64,000 bases of DNA from Roseitalea porphyridii (GCF_004331955.1 NZ_CP036532.1:1116001-1180000), one strand, 5' to 3'. Shown: positions 35,002-44,480, numbered from the stretch's first letter. Made by a program: numbers and translations. Notes: generated by a model from the sequence alone, not told the origin.

Positions 35002-37662
35002 TCAGGCGAGGGTCCGCTCGATGATGTCCTTGAGGTCGCGCGACAAATGCGCCTTGCGGCCGAGCGCCGTGATCGCCGCTTCGGCACGCTGGCGCCGGCC
35101 CCGCTCGAGATTTCGCCACGAGCGCATCGCCGTCATCAGCCGGGCGGCCACCTGCGGATTGGCGCCGTCGATGCGGCCGATCGCGCCGGTGAGCAGCTCA
35201 TACCCCTTGCCGTCGGGCCGGTTGAACGCGACCGGATTGCCGGTGGCGAACGCGCCGACCAGGGCTCTGATACGGTTGGGGTTGTCCCAGGAAAAGCCCG
35301 GCGCGCGGGTCAGCGCCTGCACCGTCTCGACCGTCTCGTGCCGCGGCACGGTCGCCTGCATCGTGAACCATTTGTCGAGCACGATCGGCTCGGCGCGGAA
35401 GGCGGTCCGGAACGCGTCGAGGCCGCGGCGGGCCGCCTCGCTGTCGGGCGCCAGATGGGCAAGCACGGTCAGCGCATGCGCCCGGTCGGTCATGTTGTCG
35501 GCGGCCGCGAGCGCCCGTTCGGCCAGATCGGTGCTGCCGGCGGCATGGCAAAGAAGCGTGAGCGCCACATTGCGCAGGGCCCGGCGGCCTGCGCCTTCGG
35601 CACCCGGATCGTAGGCGCGCCGCGGCTGCAACTCGTGATAGACCCTGGCCAGCACGCGTTCGCAGGCCTTCGAGAGCTGAGCGCTGATCGCGCGCCGCGC
35701 CACATGGATGGCGTCGGGGTCGATGTCGTGCCCGATCTCGCGGGCGATATCGGCCTCGCCGGGCAACGTCAGGCACAGCGCGCGATAGGCGTTGTCGAGC
35801 TCGCTGTCGCCGGCAAGGGCTGCCACGCTTTCGGTAAGCGTCGCGCTGGCGGCGATCTCGGCGCCCGTGCGCGCCGCTCCCGTCGCCGCCTTCAGTTCGT
35901 CCATCACCAGGCTGTTGAGCGCTTCCCAGCGCGAGAACGGATCGCCGTCATGGCGCGCAAGGAAGGCGCGGTCGGCGACCGAAGCATGCGGCACCCGGGT
36001 GACCGGCGCCGAGAAGCCGCGCAGCACTGACAGGACAGGTGGCACTTCGATGCCCGAAAACACGATCAAGTGGCGCGGCGCGGTGATGTGCATGACCGCG
36101 TCCTCGCCCGGGTGCTGCGTGATCGCCGCGCCCTCGACCTCGCCGAGCGCCATGTCGGCGCCGTCCGGACCGACCAGGCCGAACGCGACGGGGATGTGCA
36201 GCGGGGCGCTCGAGGCGCCCGCGACGGGTGGTCTGAGGGCCTGATCGACGGTCACGGTCAACATCCGCGCGTCGGCGTCGTAGCGCGCGCCGATCGACAG
36301 GTTCGGCGTGCCGGGCTGCTCGTACCACAGCGCGAACTGACCAAGGTCGGTGTCCGTCGCCTCGGCGAAGCAGGCCAGGAACTGCTCTATGGTCGCCGCC
36401 TGTCCGTCATGGCGCGCGAAATAGAGATCCATCCCCGCCGAAAAGCCGGCCTCGCCCAGCATGGTGCGCAGCATGCGGACGATCTCGGCACCCTTTTCGT
36501 ACACGGTGGCCGTGTAGAAATTGTTGATTTCCTTGTAGGTTTTCGGCCGGACCGGGTGCGCGAGCGGGCCGGCATCCTCCGGAAACTGGTGCGCGCGCAG
36601 AACCCGGACGTCGGATATGCGCTTGACGGCGCGGCTGCGCATGTCGGCGGAGAATTCCTGGTCGCGGAAGACGGTCAGCCCCTCCTTGAGGCACAACTGG
36701 AACCAGTCCCGGCAGGTGATCCGGTTGCCCGTCCAGTTGTGGAAATATTCGTGCGCGATGATCGCCTCGATCGAGGCATAGTCCTGATCGGTGGCGGTCT
36801 CCGGATCGGCCAGAACATACTTGTCGTTGAAGATGTTCAGGCCCTTGTTCTCCATCGCGCCCATGTTGAAGTCCGACACGGCGACGATCTGGAAGATGTC
36901 GAGATCGTACTCGCGGCCGAAGCGTTCCTCGTCCCAGGCCATCGACCGTTTCAGCGCGTCCATCGCGTAGGCCGCGCGCGCCTCCTTGCCTTGCTCGACA
37001 TGGATGCGCAGATCCACCTTGCGGCCCGAGGCGGTCGTGAAGCTGTCCTCGACAACGCCGAGGCTGCCGGCGAACAGCGCGAACAGGTAGGACGGCTTGG
37101 GATGGGGATCGTGCCAGACGGCAAAATGCCGCCCGTCGCCAAGTTCGCCCTGCTCCACCGGATTGCCGTTCGAAAGGAGTAGCGGCGTGTCCTTGCGGTC
37201 GCCCTCGATCCGCACCGTGTAGACCGACAGGATGTCCGGCCGGTCGAGGAAATAGGTGATGCGGCGGAAGCCTTCGGCCTCGCACTGCGTGCAGTAGTTG
37301 CCGCTTGTCCGGTAAAGGCCCATGAGCTGCGTGTTCGCGGTCGGGTCGACGACCGTTTCGATCTCGAGCGTGAAGGTCTCGCCGTCGGGCGGTTCGTTGA
37401 TCGTCAGCGCGTCCGGCGTCGCGCTCACCGCATTGTCGCCGGCCGCCTCGCCATTGATGCGCGCGCCCTTGAAGGACAGCCCGTCCCCGTCGAGCGACAG
37501 CGGCGTGCCGGCGGCGACGCCCTCGCGCCGGCGCACGGTCAGCCGCGCCGTCACGTGCGTCCGTTCGGGGTCGAGCCGGAAGGTCAGGTGCGTGGCGTCG
37601 ATCAGATAGTCGCTGGGCCGGTACTCATCGAGCCTGACAACCTGTCCGTCCTCGGTCCGCAT
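35002..37662 (-). CDS. pepN: Aminopeptidase N
   Basis: Zinc metallopeptidase (family M1, 886 residues, normal length) that removes N-terminal residues from peptides in the cytoplasm. It shows GAMEN at residues 268-272, the zinc motif HEYFH at 304-308 with the third ligand Glu327 (HEXXH-x18-E), and the N-terminal RPDILSVYTVRIEGD region typical of E. coli-type PepN. It is followed on the same strand by the pleC-like gene after 188 nt. Confidence 0.94.
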   Translation of the reverse strand: MRTEDGQVVRLDEYRPSDYLIDATHLTFRLDPERTHVTARLTVRRREGVAAGTPLSLDGDGLSFKGARINGEAAGDNAVSATPDALTINEPPDGETFTLEIETVVDPTANTQLMGLYRTSGNYCTQCEAEGFRRITYFLDRPDILSVYTVRIEGDRKDTPLLLSNGNPVEQGELGDGRHFAVWHDPHPKPSYLFALFAGSLGVVEDSFTTASGRKVDLRIHVEQGKEARAAYAMDALKRSMAWDEERFGREYDLDIFQIVAVSDFNMGAMENKGLNIFNDKYVLADPETATDQDYASIEAIIAHEYFHNWTGNRITCRDWFQLCLKEGLTVFRDQEFSADMRSRAVKRISDVRVLRAHQFPEDAGPLAHPVRPKTYKEINNFYTATVYEKGAEIVRMLRTMLGEAGFSAGMDLYFARHDGQAATIEQFLACFAEATDTDLGQFALWYEQPGTPNLSIGARYDADARMLTVTVDQALRPPVAGASSAPLHIPVAFGLVGPDGADMALGEVEGAAITQHPGEDAVMHITAPRHLIVFSGIEVPPVLSVLRGFSAPVTRVPHASVADRAFLARHDGDPFSRWEALNSLVMDELKAATGAARTGAEIAASATLTESVAALAGDSELDNAYRALCLTLPGEADIAREIGHDIDPDAIHVARRAISAQLSKACERVLARVYHELQPRRAYDPGAEGAGRRALRNVALTLLCHAAGSTDLAERALAAADNMTDRAHALTVLAHLAPDSEAARRGLDAFRTAFRAEPIVLDKWFTMQATVPRHETVETVQALTRAPGFSWDNPNRIRALVGAFATGNPVAFNRPDGKGYELLTGAIGRIDGANPQVAARLMTAMRSWRNLERGRRQRAEAAITALGRKAHLSRDLKDIIERTLA

Positions 37663-37791
37663 CGGCCTGTCCTTCGCTGTTTGGGCGCCTCGAACGGGCC
37701 GTGTACACGATCGGCGCTATGCCGTCATGGGCAATTGCTCGCGGGTTCGCGCGGCCTTGCATTCGCCCCGACCCGGGTTCATGGAAAGCCG

Positions 37792-38742
37792 GTGACCTCC
37801 CCGGACGACGCCTCCAGCACCGAAAAGAACCCGCTCCTCGGCATCGCGCTGAAGGTTTCGTCGGTCTGTGCCTTCATGGCGATGGCGACCCTGATCAAGC
37901 TGGCGGGCCAGTTGCCACCGGGCCAGATGGTCTTCTTCCGCTCCTTCTTCGCGATCGTGCCGATCGCCGTCTACCTGCTGGTCACGCGCCAGTTCACCGA
38001 GGCATGGAAGACCGACCGCCCGCTCAGCCACGTCCTGCGCGGCCTCGTCGGCGTGACGGCGATGGGGCTTGGCTTTTTCGGCCTGACGCGCCTGCCGCTG
38101 CCCGACGCGATCGCCATCGGCTATGCGCGGCCGCTGCTGACGGTGGTTCTCGGCGCGGTGATCCTGGGCGAGGTGGTGCGCCGCTATCGCTGGGGCGCGG
38201 TCATCGTCGGCCTGATCGGGGTCATGATCATCTCCTGGCCGAACCTGCAACTCGTGCGCGGCGGCGGCGATGCGGGGCAGGCGCTGGGCGCGGTCGCCAC
38301 CTTCATCGGCGCGCTGTTCGCCGCCTTCGCCTTCGTGCTGGTCCGGCGTCTGGTCGACACCGAAAAGACCACCACGATCGTGCTCTACTTCTCGATCACG
38401 GCCAGTACGATCGCGCTGTTCACGGTGCCGTTCGGCTGGCACGCGCTGACCTGGGAACAGGCGGCCGCGCTGATCGGGGCGGGCTTCTTCGGCGGGTTCG
38501 GCCAGATCCTCCTGACCCAGAGCTACCGCTATGCGGAGACCTCGACCATCGCGCCGTTCGAATATGCCTCGGTCGTCCTGTCGATCGTCATCGGCATCTT
38601 TCTGTTCGCCGAATATCCCTCGCTGGCGACGCTCGTCGGCTCGGCGATCGTGGTCGCCTCGGGCATCTTCATCATCTATCGCGAACACCGGCTCGGGCTC
38701 GAGCGGGGCAAGGCGCGCCCGGTCACCCCGCCGCACGGGTGA
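37792..38742 (+). CDS. EamA/DMT family transporter
   Basis: A 316-residue inner-membrane permease with ten hydrophobic segments forming two EamA repeats (first with FFRSFFAIVP and LPLPDAIAIGYARPLL, second with LLTQSYRYAETSTIAPFEY). Members export amino acids, metabolites or drugs; the substrate is not predictable. GTG 37792 with GGAAAG upstream is chosen, since the longer open frame runs back across the pepN start. It is divergent from pepN and convergent with the MFS gene. Confidence 0.88.
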   Translation: MTSPDDASSTEKNPLLGIALKVSSVCAFMAMATLIKLAGQLPPGQMVFFRSFFAIVPIAVYLLVTRQFTEAWKTDRPLSHVLRGLVGVTAMGLGFFGLTRLPLPDAIAIGYARPLLTVVLGAVILGEVVRRYRWGAVIVGLIGVMIISWPNLQLVRGGGDAGQALGAVATFIGALFAAFAFVLVRRLVDTEKTTTIVLYFSITASTIALFTVPFGWHALTWEQAAALIGAGFFGGFGQILLTQSYRYAETSTIAPFEYASVVLSIVIGIFLFAEYPSLATLVGSAIVVASGIFIIYREHRLGLERGKARPVTPPHG

Positions 38743-38798
38743 GTTCGGCTTGGCTCAACCCGAGGCGCCGGCCTCGAAGGGCAGCCAAAACGGGCCGG

Positions 38799-40040
38799 TC
38801 ATTCCTCTTCCGAACGCGGATCGAGATTGAACGTTTCGGGCGTTTGGCTTCGCGTCGTCGGCATGTAGGCATAGTCGGTCATCTCGTCGGCCGGGACGGC
38901 CGCGCGCCGGGTGATGCGCCACGCCGCATAGCCGCCGAACACGGCGAAGGCGAGCGCCAGCGCGATGAAGAAGCCGCTCGGGCCGAGCCCGTCGATCAGC
39001 ACGCCGGCAAGCACCGGGCCGATCATCGCGCCAGCGCCGTTGACGATCAGCAGGCCCGAGGAAATCTCGACGAACGCGCTCGGCTCGGCATAGTCGTTGG
39101 CGTGCGCGACGACGAGCGAGTAGATCGGGAAAAGAACGGCTCCCAGCACGAAGATCGTCACGAACACGCCGGGCGCGGTCGACGCGCCGGGGATCACGTT
39201 GAACGCGGCGGCACAGCCGACGCCGATGATGCCGGCGAAGATCATCACATAGCGCCGGTCCATCCGGTCCGAGGCACGGCCGAGCGGGAACTGGAAGATC
39301 GCCCCGGAGATCATCGCCAGCGCCAGCATCAACGGGATCTGGTTGCCCGAAAGGCCGGCCTGTTCGGCGAACACCGGCGCCTGGAAGTTCCAGATGCCGG
39401 CGATGATGCCGGTCATCAGCATGCCGACCATCGCCGCCGGCGAGTTGCGGTAGAGCTTGCCGAGGTCGAGGCTGACCTCGGTCAGCGGCTGCGGCGAGAC
39501 GGCGTTGGAGAGCCCCGTGGGGATGACGGCCATCGCGTAGAGCAGGGCCGCGATCATGAACAGGCTGGTGGTGGCCGGATCGCCCAGCAGCACCATGAAC
39601 TGGCCGGCCATCATGCCGACCATGTTCATGATCATGTAGAACGAGAAGATCTGGCCGCGCGACTCGTTGGTGGCCTTTTCGTTCAGCCAGCTCTCGACGA
39701 CCATGTAGGCGCCGGCCAGCGAAAAGCCGGCAATGCCGCGAATGGCGATCCATGCCAGCGGATGGACGAACAGGGCGTGCAGCAGCAGCGACATGGCGAG
39801 CAGCGTCGCCAGCACCGCATAGACGCGCACATGGCCGACACGGCGCACCATGCGCGGCACGACCACGCAGCCGGCCGTGAAGCACAGCGCATATCCGAAG
39901 CCGATCCAGCCGATCGTGACCGGGCTCCAGCCCTCGATGCCGGCGCGCAACGGGATGGTGATGCCGGTCAGTCCGCTGCCTGCGAGCAGGAAGAAGGTCG
40001 ACAGCATCAGCCCCGTGACCGGAACGATGTTGCGCAGCAT
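38799..40040 (-). CDS. MFS transporter (paralogue of 52350-53609)
   Basis: A 413-residue, 12-helix major facilitator with the loop 2-3 signature area GYALCFTAGCVVVPRMVRRVGH and the mid-protein motif DRMDRRYVMI. The substrate is unknown. It is clearly related to the second MFS gene in this window: same start pattern, same FYMIMNMVGMMAGQFM-type helix, and a shared C-terminal tail TPETFNLDPRS. GGGAG precedes ATG 40040. Confidence 0.87.
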   Translation of the reverse strand: MLRNIVPVTGLMLSTFFLLAGSGLTGITIPLRAGIEGWSPVTIGWIGFGYALCFTAGCVVVPRMVRRVGHVRVYAVLATLLAMSLLLHALFVHPLAWIAIRGIAGFSLAGAYMVVESWLNEKATNESRGQIFSFYMIMNMVGMMAGQFMVLLGDPATTSLFMIAALLYAMAVIPTGLSNAVSPQPLTEVSLDLGKLYRNSPAAMVGMLMTGIIAGIWNFQAPVFAEQAGLSGNQIPLMLALAMISGAIFQFPLGRASDRMDRRYVMIFAGIIGVGCAAAFNVIPGASTAPGVFVTIFVLGAVLFPIYSLVVAHANDYAEPSAFVEISSGLLIVNGAGAMIGPVLAGVLIDGLGPSGFFIALALAFAVFGGYAAWRITRRAAVPADEMTDYAYMPTTRSQTPETFNLDPRSEEE

Positions 40041-40140
40041 TGTTGGCTCCCGTGGGCGTCGCCGAAGGCATTTCGACGGTTAGATCAAGGATGTGAAAGA
40101 TGCGCGTCAGCGGGCGACACGGTGTGACGAAGGCGCGCCG

Positions 40141-40989
40141 TTAGGCGTTCGCACCGTCCTGTGTCAAACGCTTTTTCAACGCAAGAAGGTCGAGCCAGGC
40201 CATTCGCTTGAAGCGCGGCTCGTCGCGCAGGAACGATGGCGCGAACAGCGCCGTGACCGCGACCGGGCCGTCGCCGAAATCGACCTCGGTCCATTGCCCG
40301 CGAAGCCGGGTGATCGGGTCGGACGCCTCGAGCAGCTGGCGCGCGGCCACGTTGCCCAGCGCGACGACGATGCGGGGGCCGGCGAGCGCAATCTGGCGGC
40401 GCAGGAACGGCGCGCAGATCTTGAGGTGCAGCGGGGTCGGCGCCTCGCCGCCCGGCACCGCCCAGGGCACGCAGAAGCCGCAATAGGCATCGGCCCGCAG
40501 ATCGAGCCCGATCGCCGAGATCATCTTGCCGAGCATGATGCCGTCGAGCCCGCTCATCGCCTCGCCCGTCTTGTCGTCGTCGCGCGAGGGCGCACCGCCG
40601 ACCAGCATCAATGGCGCGCCGCGCGCGCCGCCCTCGAAAACGCTGTGCCGCGCGCTGCGTTTGAGGTTGCATGCTTCGAACCCTTCGACGGCCGCCTTCA
40701 GCGCGTCGAGATCGGCGGCGGCTGCGGCCGCTTCCGCGGCCATCGCCACGGCCCGGTCGTCGGGAATGCGCGCCGGTGCGGACGGTGGCCGTGCGGCCTC
40801 GGGGGGCGGTTCCCGATCGGGCGTCGTCGCCGGCGCGGCCGGGGCAGGGGCCGGCGCGGCAGTCGCCCCGGCATTCAGGGCGAAGCGGTCGACCGGTTCG
40901 GGTTCGAGCGCGATGTCGAGCCCTGCCTCGGCGTAGAAGCGCAGCAAGTGCTCGATCTGCTCGCGGGTGATGTCGGCGCTGTCGGTCAC
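40141..40989 (-). CDS. Uracil-DNA glycosylase superfamily protein, degenerate motifs
   Basis: A 282-residue protein with a low-complexity Ala/Pro-rich region at about 45-85 and a type 4/5 UDG-like fold after it. Motif A reads GGAPSRDDD where the family usually has GEAPG; the final motif reads APSFLRD where active enzymes have HPSYL or HPAYL. Of the four Fe-S cysteines, the first pair is incomplete (ACNLKRS, C-x2-K instead of C-x2-C), while two later cysteines (FCVP, ICAP) remain. Membership in the superfamily is well supported; classical uracil excision activity is doubtful. Confidence 0.75.
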   Translation of the reverse strand: MTDSADITREQIEHLLRFYAEAGLDIALEPEPVDRFALNAGATAAPAPAPAAPATTPDREPPPEAARPPSAPARIPDDRAVAMAAEAAAAAADLDALKAAVEGFEACNLKRSARHSVFEGGARGAPLMLVGGAPSRDDDKTGEAMSGLDGIMLGKMISAIGLDLRADAYCGFCVPWAVPGGEAPTPLHLKICAPFLRRQIALAGPRIVVALGNVAARQLLEASDPITRLRGQWTEVDFGDGPVAVTALFAPSFLRDEPRFKRMAWLDLLALKKRLTQDGANA

Positions 40990-41041
40990 GGGCCTGTTCC
41001 TTCGCCCGTCTCTTTCGCAGAGCGGACCGGAGGGCGCAATG

Positions 41042-41659
41042 TCACGAGGCCGGGATGCGCGGGTCGAACTGGATGTAGAACAGCGGCGCCGGCGTCAGGT
41101 CCGTGATCAGGAAGCGGAACGAAACCGTCTCGCCGGGGTCGACGAACCCTTCGTGGAAAAGGATGCGGTCGTAGGGCTCGAAATCCTGGCGGCTGTCCGA
41201 AAACCGGTCGGAGACGGTTTGGTAGTTGCCGGTGCGGCGCTGGTCGAACGACAGCCCGTCGCCATAGACGCTTGCCTTGCCGAGCAGTTCCTGCAGCTCG
41301 AACTCGGCGCCGGTCCAGGGCAGGCCGGAGGCGTTGCTGATCGTGATGTCGAAGTGCAGCGTTCCGGTGGCGTGCGTCTTGGGGTGGGCGAACGGATTGA
41401 TCGGCTTGGTGGCGCGGATGACGAGGGTCGAGGGCGTTGCCGAAAAGACCTGCTGGTCGAGACGGATCGGATCGGTCCGCGTGCCAAGGCCGGACATGGC
41501 GGTGATCCGAAAGCCGCCGAGCGCATCCGAAAACGCATAGCCGGCCGTCAGCGCGGCGTCGCGCGCGATGGCCACATCCTGCGCCGCCACCGGCCCGGCC
41601 GACGCGAGCACCGCGGCGGTCAGCAGGATCGGCATCGGTGGTGATCGTCTGGCGCGCAT
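41042..41659 (-). CDS. Exported protein of unknown function
   Basis: A 205-residue protein with a signal peptide (basic MRARRS start, hydrophobic core, cleavage near VAAQD). The mature part is beta-rich (FDITISNASGLPWTGAEFEL, TVSFRFLITDLT) with an Ig-like feel but no recognised family. ATG 41659 is chosen because it gives the best signal peptide; a frame from 41719 is open but would bury it. It is divergent from frmA. Confidence 0.65.
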   Translation of the reverse strand: MRARRSPPMPILLTAAVLASAGPVAAQDVAIARDAALTAGYAFSDALGGFRITAMSGLGTRTDPIRLDQQVFSATPSTLVIRATKPINPFAHPKTHATGTLHFDITISNASGLPWTGAEFELQELLGKASVYGDGLSFDQRRTGNYQTVSDRFSDSRQDFEPYDRILFHEGFVDPGETVSFRFLITDLTPAPLFYIQFDPRIPAS

Positions 41660-41713
41660 GGTCAAGAGGATAGCGCACAAGGCCCGGCCCGCAACGTCGG
41701 CCGGGATTTTGGC

Positions 41714-41742
41714 TTGCACGGGTCGGACGATCCATGCCTAAT
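41714..41742 (+). promoter_or_regulatory. Candidate promoter of frmA
   Basis: TTGCAC (41714-41719), 17 nt, CCTAAT (41737-41742), about 30 nt before frmA. The -10 matches at four of six positions. Confidence 0.35.
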
Positions 41743-41771
41743 CGAACGAAAAACGGCGGGAGACAATCGGC

Positions 41772-42881
41772 ATGAAGACACGCGCGGCAGTCGCCTTCGA
41801 GGCGGGCAAACCCCTTGAGATCGTCGAAGTTGACCTGGAAGGGCCGAGGGAAGGCGAGGTGCTCGTCGAGATCAGGGCGACCGGCATCTGCCATACCGAC
41901 GAATTCACCCTTTCGGGCGCCGATCCCGAAGGCGCGTTTCCGGCGATTCTCGGTCACGAGGGTGCCGGCGTCGTCGTCGAGACCGGGCCGGGCGTCACCT
42001 CGGTCGAGGTCGGCGACCACGTCATTCCGCTTTATACGCCCGAGTGCCGCGAGTGCGAATACTGCCTGAACCCGAAGACCAATCTTTGCCAGAAGATCCG
42101 GTCGACACAGGGGCAGGGCGTCATGCCCGACGGCACCTCGCGCTTTTCCTACAAGGGCGACAAGCTGCTGCACTATATGGGCTGCTCGACCTTCTCGAAC
42201 TATACCGTGCTGCCCGAGATCGCGCTGGCCAAGGTGCGCAAGGACGCCCCCTTCGACAAGATCTGCTACATCGGCTGCGGCGTGACCACCGGTATCGGCG
42301 CGGTGATGTTCACCGCCAAGGTCGAGCCCAATTCCACCGCCGTCGTGTTCGGCCTTGGCGGGATCGGGCTCAACGTCATCCAGGGCCTGAAGATGATCGG
42401 TGCGCGCCAGATCGTCGGCGTCGACACCAATCCGGCCAAGGAGGCGATGGCGCGCAAGTTCGGCATGACCGACTTCGTCAATCCCAAGACCGTCTCCGGC
42501 GATCTCGTCGGCCATCTGGTCGAACTGACCGGCGGCGGCGCGGACTATTCGTTCGAATGCATCGGCAATGTCGACGTGATGCGAACCGCGCTCGAATGCT
42601 GTCACAAGGGCTGGGGCACCTCGGTCATCATAGGCGTGGCGCCGGCGGGCGCGGAGATCTCGACACGGCCGTTCCAACTCGTCACCGGCCGCAACTGGCG
42701 CGGTTCGGCCTTTGGCGGGGCGAGGGGGCGCACCGATGTGCCGAAGATCGTCGACATGTACATGGACGGGCGCATCGACATCGATTCGCTGATCACCCAC
42801 ACCATGCCGCTCGAGGAGATCAACACCGGGTTCGATCTGATGCATGCCGGCGAGAGCATCCGCAGCGTGGTGCTCTACTAG
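41772..42881 (+). CDS. frmA: S-(hydroxymethyl)glutathione dehydrogenase (class III ADH)
   Basis: Oxidises the formaldehyde-glutathione adduct to S-formylglutathione with NAD. The 369-residue protein has catalytic-zinc residues in [10 protein letters not shown] and GHEGAG, structural-zinc cysteines in [15 protein letters not shown], the NAD fold FGLGGIGL, and the class III segment [19 protein letters not shown] precedes ATG 41772. The next enzyme of the pathway, fghA, lies 756 nt downstream behind a toxin-antitoxin pair. Confidence 0.95.
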   Translation: MKTRAAVAFEAGKPLEIVEVDLEGPREGEVLVEIRATGICHTDEFTLSGADPEGAFPAILGHEGAGVVVETGPGVTSVEVGDHVIPLYTPECRECEYCLNPKTNLCQKIRSTQGQGVMPDGTSRFSYKGDKLLHYMGCSTFSNYTVLPEIALAKVRKDAPFDKICYIGCGVTTGIGAVMFTAKVEPNSTAVVFGLGGIGLNVIQGLKMIGARQIVGVDTNPAKEAMARKFGMTDFVNPKTVSGDLVGHLVELTGGGADYSFECIGNVDVMRTALECCHKGWGTSVIIGVAPAGAEISTRPFQLVTGRNWRGSAFGGARGRTDVPKIVDMYMDGRIDIDSLITHTMPLEEINTGFDLMHAGESIRSVVLY

Positions 42882-42886
42882 TGTCC

Positions 42887-42918
42887 TTGAGGAGGTGATA
42901 GCACTATGCTATCATCAC
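42887..42918 (+). promoter_or_regulatory. Promoter and palindromic operator of the fitAB-like pair
   Basis: -35 TTGAGG (42887-42892), 17 nt, -10 TATCAT (42910-42915). An inverted repeat GTGATAGC (42895-42902) with GCTATCAT (42908-42915) covers the spacer and the -10. The -10 ends 7 nt before ATG 42923, so the mRNA should be leaderless. Repressor binding here would block RNA polymerase directly. Confidence 0.6.
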
Positions 42919-42922
42919 GATC

Positions 42923-43210
42923 ATGGGACAGATATTGATCCGGAACATCGATGACGAGGTGCATGCGCGTCTGAAAGCGCAGGCCGCCGCCAGAGGCCGG
43001 TCTTTGGAAGCCCATGTGCGTGACTTGTTGAGCGACAGTGCCAAGCCTTCTAAGACAGAAGTTCTGGCGCGGGCGGCCGAGATCCGGAAGTCGTTCCGTG
43101 GACCTCCGATGACGGCGGAGCAGCATCAGGCGCGGATCGAAGAGAGCAAACGCGCCCTGGATGAGCGGGCCGGCAGGTTGAGCGACCTGGCGCGAGGAAC
43201 CAAGGATTAG
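42923..43210 (+). CDS. FitA/VapB-type antitoxin (ribbon-helix-helix)
   Basis: A 95-residue antitoxin. Its first 45 residues form a ribbon-helix-helix DNA-binding domain (GQILIRNIDDEVHARLKAQA) of the FitA type; the C-terminal half should bind and block the toxin. There is no Shine-Dalgarno at the ATG, consistent with a leaderless transcript from the promoter just upstream. The operator inverted repeat fits autoregulation. The toxin gene follows after 17 nt. Confidence 0.85.
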   Translation: MGQILIRNIDDEVHARLKAQAAARGRSLEAHVRDLLSDSAKPSKTEVLARAAEIRKSFRGPPMTAEQHQARIEESKRALDERAGRLSDLARGTKD

Positions 43211-43227
43211 GGTCGGGGCCCGCAACC

Positions 43228-43641
43228 TTGCTTTTTGATGCGAGCGCATTTGTGCCGATCTTTGTCCCCGGCCCGGTTTCCGAGGTGGCCGGTGCATATT
43301 TCGCGCGTGAGGAGGTCGTTTCGCTCAGCTTTGCTGCTGTGGAAGTTTCCAGCGCGCTGGTTCAGGAGATGCGGTTTCACGGCATGACCCAGCAAAGCGC
43401 CAGCGACGCATTCGATCACTTGTCGGGTTTGGTGGATTGGCTGGACTCCCGTGCGTTCACCCAGGCGGCCATGCCGATGGCGGTTTCCTATCAGCACGGG
43501 GTCTATGATTGTCATTATGTGGCGGCCGCCCAGTCGCTGCGTGTCCCGCTCATCACCGCAGACAAGAAGCTGGCACGCAAATTCGCCGACGCCGTGCCCG
43601 CCGGCATCATCTGCCTTTACGACGAGATTACCGCCAAATGA
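43228..43641 (+). CDS. FitB/VapC-type PIN-domain toxin
   Basis: A 137-residue PIN-domain ribonuclease. The acidic metal-binding residues are visible: Asp4 in LFDASAFV, Glu in VEVSSAL, Asp in VYDCHYVAAA, and Asp in ITADKKLARK. No ATG precedes the first strand, so TTG 43228 is the likely start; upstream in-frame codons offer none. The stop overlaps the fghA start by 4 nt (ATGA), so the toxin and a housekeeping enzyme are translationally coupled. Confidence 0.83.
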   Translation: MLFDASAFVPIFVPGPVSEVAGAYFAREEVVSLSFAAVEVSSALVQEMRFHGMTQQSASDAFDHLSGLVDWLDSRAFTQAAMPMAVSYQHGVYDCHYVAAAQSLRVPLITADKKLARKFADAVPAGIICLYDEITAK

Positions 43642-44480
43642 CCATGAACCCCGTCCTTTCCCACAAATGCTTCGGCGGCCTTCTGACCGTGCACGATCAC
43701 GACAGCGCGGTCACGAACTGCACCATGCGCTTTGCGGTCTATTCGCCCCCGCAGGCCGAAACCGAAGCCGTGCCGGTCCTTTGGTACCTGTCGGGCCTGA
43801 CCTGCACCTGGCAGAACGTCAACGAGAAGGCCGGCATCCAGCGCTATGCGGCCGAGCACGGAATCATGGTCGTCTTCCCCGACACCTCGCCGCGCGGCGA
43901 CGACGTCGCCGACGACGCGGCCTACGATCTGGGGCAGGGCGCGGGCTTCTACCTGACCGCGACCGAGGAACCCTGGGCGCGCCATTTCCGCATGGACCGT
44001 TACGTGGTCGACGAACTGCCCGGCCTGATCGCCGATATGTTCCCCAAGGCCGACATGGACCGGCAGGGCATCACGGGCCATTCGATGGGTGGGCACGGCG
44101 CGCTGACGCTGCACCTGAAACATCCCGAGCGCTACCGGTCGGTCTCGGCCTTCGCGCCGATCGTCGCGCCCACGCAGGTCCCGTGGGGCGAAAAGGCCTT
44201 CAGCACCTATCTGGGCCCGGACCGGACGGTCTGGAACGACTATGACGCAACGAAGCTCGTCGCGCGCCGGCGAACCGACGCCCACATCCTGATCGACCAG
44301 GGCGGTTCGGACCAGTTCCTCGCCGAACAGCTTCGGCCCGAGCTGTTCGCCGAGGCCTGCCGCCATGCCGGTCAGAAGCTGACGCTGAACATGCGCGAGG
44401 GCTACGATCATTCCTACTATTTCGTCGGCACGTTCCTGGCCGAGCACTTCGCACACCATGGCGTGACGCTGAAGGGCTGA
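43638..44480 (+). CDS. fghA: S-formylglutathione hydrolase
   Basis: Releases formate and glutathione, the second step of glutathione-dependent formaldehyde oxidation. The 280-residue esterase has nucleophile Ser149 in GHSMGGHG, the family segment LSGLTCTWQNVNEKAG with the conserved Cys, and His in GYDHSYYF. ATG 43638 overlaps the toxin stop; a second in-frame ATG at 43644 is the alternative. Confidence 0.94.
   Translation: MTMNPVLSHKCFGGLLTVHDHDSAVTNCTMRFAVYSPPQAETEAVPVLWYLSGLTCTWQNVNEKAGIQRYAAEHGIMVVFPDTSPRGDDVADDAAYDLGQGAGFYLTATEEPWARHFRMDRYVVDELPGLIADMFPKADMDRQGITGHSMGGHGALTLHLKHPERYRSVSAFAPIVAPTQVPWGEKAFSTYLGPDRTVWNDYDATKLVARRRTDAHILIDQGGSDQFLAEQLRPELFAEACRHAGQKLTLNMREGYDHSYYFVGTFLAEHFAHHGVTLKG

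Noticed and set aside
37701-40127. An 808-codon plus-strand open frame
   Set aside because: It runs through the EamA gene in another frame and antisense through the MFS gene. Composition is that of a high-GC shadow.
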